A stretch of DNA of 64,000 nucleotides, from the NCBI GenBank assembly GCA_030068075.1, contig CM057841.1, positions 47,905,030 to 47,969,029 of the forward strand, written 5' to 3'. The position numbers were made by a program, and so were the translations under genes. How positions within the stretch are numbered: the first letter of the stretch is position 1; the number at the start of each line of letters is the position of its first letter. The notes beneath the pieces are model-generated. The model was not told the origin of the DNA and ran no database searches. It saw only the letters and a list, made by a program, of their open reading frames with translations. This document shows, in pieces, positions 59,400 through 64,000 of this stretch. The DNA is from Paguma larvata. Taxonomy: Eukaryota > Chordata > Mammalia > Carnivora > Viverridae.

Positions 59400-60385
59400 T
59401 AAAAAAGAAAGCCGGTATTATACTGGGACAGTTGGATATCCATCCATATGCAAAAGAATTCAGACTCCTTCCTCACACCATATACGAAAATTAAAATAGA
59501 TCAGAGACCTAAATGTAAGAGCTGTATTCTTTAAGAAAACACCTTTTAGAAAGAAGCCTACCAGTAAATCTTTATCACCTTCCCAGGCACTAGGATGGCT
59601 GTCATCCAAAGACAGGTCATAACAAGCGTGGGCAGGAATGCTGGAAGATCGGAACCTCGTGCACTGCTGGCGGGGATGTAAAATGGTGCAGCCCCTTGGA
59701 AAGCAGGCTGGCAGGTCCTCAAAACTTACCCAGAGTAACCGTATGATTCACAAATTCCGCCCCTGGGGTATATAACCAAACGAAATGAAAACGTGTACAC
59801 ACAAAACTTACACATGAATGTTCATAGTAGCATTCTTCTTTTTTTTTTAATTAAGTAAGCTCCACACCCATGTAGGGCTCGAACTCATGACCCTGAGATC
59901 AAGAGTCTCATGCTCTACTGACCGAGCCAGCCACGTGTCCCGCAGCATTATTCTTAACAGCTAAAAAGTGGAAGCGACCGAACACCCAGCAAGTGATAAA
60001 AGGATAAAATGTGGTATATCCCTACAACGGCATATTATTCAGCCATGAAAAATTATACGGAATGGACACAGACTACAACATGGATGCACCTTGAAACTAT
60101 TATGTCAAACGGAAGAAGCCACATACTATATGACTCCATTGATACCAAACTTCCAGAATAGGCGAGTCCGTAGAGACAGAAAGTAGATTAATGATTGCCA
60201 GGGGTTGCCGGAGGGAAGAATGGGGAGCGACAGCTAGTAGGTGTGAGGTTTCTATTTGTGGTGATGAAAATGTTTTGGAATTAGTGGCGATCGATGCACA
60301 ATTTTATGAATGTACTGGAAACCACTGAATCTTTACAGGGGTGAACTTTATGATGTGTGGATTGTATCTGTTAAGCTGGTGTGTG
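59400..60385 (+). repeat. L1 remnant (ORF2 end to 3' UTR), sense, split by a SINE
   Basis: 'ccataccaaatgc'-type ORF2 text begins near 59420. Then 'gatcagagacctaaatgtaa', 'gcactgctggcggggatgta', 'cggcatattattcagccatg' and 'gtagattaatgattgccagg' appear in L1 order. The ORF2 frame is broken by many changes. A SINE at 59841-59943 interrupts it. Confidence 0.9.
59841..59943 (-). mobile_element. Short CAN-SINE (older type), antisense, with TSD
   Basis: T-run, 'gggctcgaactcatgaccct', 'gagatcaagagtctcatgct' and a damaged head. The duplication agcattcttctt (59829-59840) recurs as agcattattctt at 59944-59955. Confidence 0.85.
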
Positions 60386-61351
60386 TGTGTTTCAATGCCC
60401 TGTTAGTGCTTTGGGCAGGGAGATGAGGGTTCCTACCGTCTCTGACACCTCTTTCCAGCAGTGCTGTTACAAAGGAAAGATGATGAGTCCCCATAGGGTG
60501 TGTGAATATACCACACGGGGATCAGCAGGCGTTCCGTCGGCCCTGCTCTCATCCCCTCCATGCTGGATACCTTGCGGAGGGGGGCGGATGCTGGGCTGGC
60601 TCTGGGCGGGGGGCTGTATCTGGCCCTCCGTGTATTTTCAGCTGGGATGCATATCAGAGGGATACCCCAAATGTACTTCTGGATCTGGAGACAGCTCTGC
60701 ACTTTGAAAGTCTGTAGAGTACTAGTCTAAACAAGGTCTTTGCCCAAAGAAGAAAAATGACTGATTTGAAAACACCGAGTGAAGATTAAAGCCCTTGGTA
60801 ACATTTCATCAGTGCGCGCGGTCTTCGCTCCAACAGGTGTGTGCGTAATTCACCTTTTCGTGAGCACCGTTGGGAAGTGTCAGTTTCGTTGACTCTCGGG
60901 GTCGTGTGCCTGTTTGACCCTGTTTCCCTTTCCCTTGTCACCTGCCCTTAACCAGCCAAAATGAAGCCCGCGTGTATTTCACTTTCTGAGATAGTAGGTA
61001 CAGGTTCGTTTTCTTAAAAACAAACAAAAACAAAAAAAACCTCCTGGCACACATACAGCGGGTCCTACAGATAGAAGGTGTTCACTAGGTAATTGGGGTT
61101 GGCTGGAGAAGTAGACAGGTAAATGGGTATTTGTGCAATAAGCAAAGTTGTATTTGCTTGTACGTACTTGTATAGCCCTCGCTTTTTTGCCGTTAACCCG
61201 AGGCCTTTGATTGAAGATTTTCACTCACCTTGTTACACACAGACCCCACCACCACCCCCATTTTAGCGTTCGCAATTGTTTATGTTCTACGGGGTCCCAT
61301 CACCCTGTGGGACACATAGAGTAAATCCCGGCTCTGTCCCTTTCTCTGCAG

Positions 61352-61484
61352 GTACCAAAGGCTTAGAATGTTCTCCTTCCACCCCCACCATGAACTCCTA
61401 CTTTTATAAGTTCATGATCAACCTTCTCAAGAGGTTCAGCAGCGAACGCAAGCTCCTGGAGGTCCGCGGTGCTTTCATCATCAG
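61352..61484 (+). CDS. VAC14: VAC14 exon 14 (residues 511-555)
   Basis: Completes Gly511 and reads [20 protein letters not shown], then [19 protein letters not shown] and AFII, ending after AG of residue 555 (expected Arg). This is the start of the FIG4-binding C-terminal domain. Residue 552 is Ala where I recall Pro in human. Acceptor TCTCTGCAG|G, donor ATCAG|GTTAGG. The next exon, expected to begin with QLCLLLNAEN, is not found up to 64000. Confidence 0.96.
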
Positions 61485-62874
61485 GTTAGGCTCGGCGTGC
61501 CTTCTCTCCCTCGCACGGCCATGGTTTTTCATTTCACACCATTGCTCCTCGTCTCTTTCACTTCTCTCCCCTCCTTTTCCTTTGCGTTTGTTCTCGAAGG
61601 AACAAAGACGCCTGCCTTCACACCAGGTGGCTGGTGCTGCCAACACGAGACAGGTCAATGTTGCCATTTCTCGAACAAATGAATTTTTCACTTATTGAGA
61701 CACTTTTCCCTGAGGTTAAAGGTTCTCTCATTAAATGCCCTTGTTGGCGTCTTTGGGGGAGGAAAGTAGGTGAACCAGATGGAACATGAAACGGGGCTGC
61801 ACTCGGGCGCCCAGCCACCAGCATGGGGTTTGGCCAGGCAGAGCTGGGTTCTTGAGTCGTGTGAGCCTTGTCCTGGACAGTCCCTTCTAGGCCTCTAGAA
61901 TTCCCATCAGCAGCAGCGTGACCGAGTCTGGCCCTTGGCCTACCCCTCGGCTCCAAGGAGCTAGGGTCACCAGAAGAGTGACCTTCAAGTCACCAAAATC
62001 TCGGCAGGCATGAGTTTCTCCAGGCTCCCCAGCAAAGCCAGGCAGAGTAGTTTTCTGGAGCAGACTGAGTGGCCTCAGCTGCTCAGCGACAGTAATTTCA
62101 GCCCTGGCTGGCTGCCCGTCAAGTCACCGAGGGGTCTCATCCTGACCCGTGAAATAAGCAGCTCTGGGTGCTGGGTGCTAAAGCAGTCCAGGATGCTCGG
62201 GGAACCGACTAGACCCGTGTGGTCCATGGAGTCAGGAAGGCTCCTGAGGCCACCTGCGGGGCCCAGGGGTTGAAGGGGGACTGCCGGCAGAGGGTCCAGC
62301 CTGTACAGAGCCTTTAAGTCAGCCAAAAGCGTGGAGAGTTCATTTTGCTGTGATCCGGAGGGCAAGGGGGAGAGGGGCCCAGCCTTGCTGGACACACCAA
62401 GGGTTGGGGGCTCACTCAGAGGCTGGGGGGCGGGGGGAGCCACTGAAAGGGCTTGGATTAGAGGGACAGTGTGACCAGATTTGTGTTTCATGCATGGGTG
62501 GGTGGAGCGAGCCAGGCGGATGTGCGGGGGACCAGTTGGGAGGCTGTTGTCCAAGCGGGAGATGGTGACTGCTTGGTAGGGGGATGGGGAGAAGCAGCGG
62601 CCTTCTGTCATTCTGACCGATTTCCTGAGGTTCTGAGGGGACAGGGTGTTGGGAATGATACCCAGGACTCTGGGCTGAGCACGGGGGGGCTGATGGTGGC
62701 AGTCCCTGACAGGGGGAGCTCCGGAGGACAAGCAGGGAGGGAGAAGGGTCCCGTGCTTGAGTTTAAATTGCTTTGGTGACATCAAAGGAGAGAGAAGAAG
62801 CGGGTTGCTATACCTGACTCTCAAAAGAGGGCCCTATGCCCAAGATACAAATCTGGAAGTTAGTAACAGGGTCC

Positions 62875-62990
62875 TTCACTCATTCACTCTCATTCATTTA
62901 CTCAGAAGATATTTACTGAATACTGACTGCTCAAAGTACTGCTCTAGATGGTTCTGTCCTTATGGAGCTTTCCTTCTTAGGGAATAAGAA
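62875..62990 (-). repeat. L2-like fragment, antisense
   Basis: 'cattcatttactcagaagat', 'tttactgaatactgactgct' and 'cttatggagctttccttctt' resemble the reversed end of an ancient L2. Confidence 0.5.
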
Positions 62991-63449
62991 CGTTCAGTGG
63001 TAAGAGGGGCAGAGGCGGAAGGGAAGGGGCCTGAGGCTGCCGAGCCCTCAGGGGCTCCAGTGTGTGATGACTGGGGAAAGTAGGCTGAGAGGTGGGAAGA
63101 AGTGAAAGCGGGTGGCAGGAGGCAGTGAGGGGAGATGAGGCCCCACAAGGGTCTGCCAGGAGCCCGCCCAGCCAGCAGGCAGGCCGAGGGAGGGGAACGG
63201 GGAGCAGGCCCCCGGCCACTTCATCCCGAGCTGCCTGCCGGGGCCCTGGCTTGAGGGCCGAGGGTGGAGTTGAGGGCACGAGGCGAAGGACTGAGCTGCA
63301 GAAAGGGGCAGGCCTGCCTGGCGGGACAAACAGCGGGACTGTGAAGTTTCTGCCATCGAGAGGAAGGGACTTCTGGTGGGCCAGGCCACCAAAAGGTGTC
63401 CCCATGGTGGTGGGAGGCTGTCACTGCCCTCTCGCTTTTCTGAGGTCGT

Positions 63450-63655
63450 GTAGAGCAGGGTTTCTCCAGCTCAGCGCCCTTGGCGTCGGGGGCTGTCCCG
63501 CTGTGGGATCTGGGGCAGCACCCCCAGCCCCTACCCGCTAATGTCTGCAGCACCCTCGCCCTCCTGCCCTCCCAACTGTGACAATCAGAAATGTTTCCAG
63601 ACACTGCCAGGTGCCCCTTGGGGAACAAAATCGTCCCAGGTGAGAACCATGGTTA
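63450..63655 (+). mobile_element. MER5A-like hAT-Charlie MITE
   Basis: Left end 'cagggtttctccagctcagc', interior 'aatgtttccagacactgcca' and right end 'cccaggtgagaaccatgg'. A second copy of the element at 1217-1436, in the same orientation. Confidence 0.75.
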
Positions 63656-64000
63656 CAGAGGGACAGAAATGGATTCTTATCCTGATTGACCAGAAGAGGA
63701 AGGAGACTTGCACAGTTTTTCTTCACGTCGAGTTGGACAGTCATTGGGATTGAAGTGGAGATTAGACGTGGTACAGGAGACCCCCCCCCACCAGGAAAGT
63801 GATGGTCTGTCCCCACAGGAGTGACAGTTTCCTTTATATGGTTTTCTAAACTGCAGACGTGTCCGTTCTCTCCATGAGCCCTCCTTGCCTGGAAGCCTTT
63901 CCGGAACCAGTGGAGAGAGAGGCCTTTGAAGAAGGCAGTTGTAACTGGCCTCCCCTCTGGAGAACTGGACTGTAATGGGTTTTTCCATCCTCCACCAGCC

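Larger units (their letters stand above)
50371..61351 (+). other. VAC14 intron 13 (11 kb)
   Basis: Contains MIRs, three CAN-SINEs and two L1 remnants toward its 3' half. The 50.4-56.9 kb part is GC-rich and almost free of young repeats; only a CAC tract and a MIR stand out. The 60720-61350 part shows nothing recognised. Confidence 0.88.
69..64000 (+). other. VAC14: VAC14 gene body, 5' partial (exons 1-14)
   Basis: VAC14 is the scaffold that holds the lipid kinase PIKFYVE and the phosphatase FIG4 together on endolysosomal membranes, so that PI(3,5)P2 is made and turned over in one complex. Seen here: 14 exons joined by GT-AG introns give an uninterrupted frame of 554 codons plus 2 nt, starting MNPEKDF. 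I recognise it by near-identity with human VAC14 as I remember it. The N-terminal two thirds is a stack of helical HEAT repeats. A Ser/acidic linker (residues about 335-390) follows, then more HEAT-like helices, and exon 14 enters the FIG4-binding C-terminal domain. Human VAC14 has 782 residues; the last roughly 230 are outside the window. Intron phases from 1 to 14 are 2,0,0,0,0,2,1,1,1,2,0,0,1,2. No frameshift or stop is seen, so the gene looks functional. Confidence 0.97.
61485..64000 (+). other. VAC14 intron 14 (5' part)
   Basis: At least 2.5 kb of intron that runs off the window. It holds an L2-like patch and a MER5A-like element. The GC-rich part (61750-62870) has a chance 249-codon antisense frame with no protein-like features. 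No exon 15 is visible. Confidence 0.9.

Noticed and set aside
62075..62824. Open frame of 249 codons on the minus strand in intron 14
   Set aside because: GC-rich sequence with few stops by chance. The translation is Pro/Ser/Leu-rich with no domain pattern, no splice-bounded exon structure and no known protein resemblance.

Overview
The window is mammalian nuclear DNA, almost certainly from a cat-family carnivore (Felidae). The host call rests on about sixteen tRNA-Lys-derived CAN-SINEs whose heads match the felid SINEC_Fc type. They lie among older L1, MIR and hAT relics. Coding sequence occurs only as short exons with GT-AG borders, there is a CpG-rich first exon, and there are no bacterial-style operons.

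The whole window is one gene read on the + strand: VAC14, the HEAT-repeat scaffold of the PIKFYVE-FIG4 complex that makes and turns over PI(3,5)P2 on endosomes and lysosomes. Position 1 falls in the 5' UTR and the start codon is at 69. Fourteen coding exons can be placed to the base (69-172, 13084-13234, 13558-13725, 14480-14542, 15116-15223, 15746-15855, 16144-16250, 17189-17323, 17788-17940, 24190-24253, 31473-31617, 31872-31937, 50214-50370, 61352-61484). Joined, they give 1664 nt (554 whole codons plus 2 nt) with no stop or frameshift. That is about 71 percent of the 782-residue human protein. The exons for the rest of the FIG4-binding C-terminus lie beyond 64000.

Layout: 1-270 is a CpG-rich 5' end. 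Intron 1 (12.9 kb) carries two antisense tRNA-Gly(GCC) genes. Exons 2-9 are packed into 5 kb (13.1-17.9 kb). Intron 8 has the 5' splice site of a minor (U12-type) intron. Intron 9 holds a sense tRNA-Gly(GCC), a broken tRNA copy, and two L1 remnants pointing at each other. Introns 10, 12 and 13 are large and mostly repeat-bearing. Intron 14 runs off the end.

I found no second protein-coding gene, no intact transposon ORF and no undescribed system. The points most worth a second look are the U12-type intron, the tRNA-Gly family that shares 5' flanking sequence, a one-codon length difference from human in the acidic linker, and SINEs stacked tail-to-head inside single target-site duplications.
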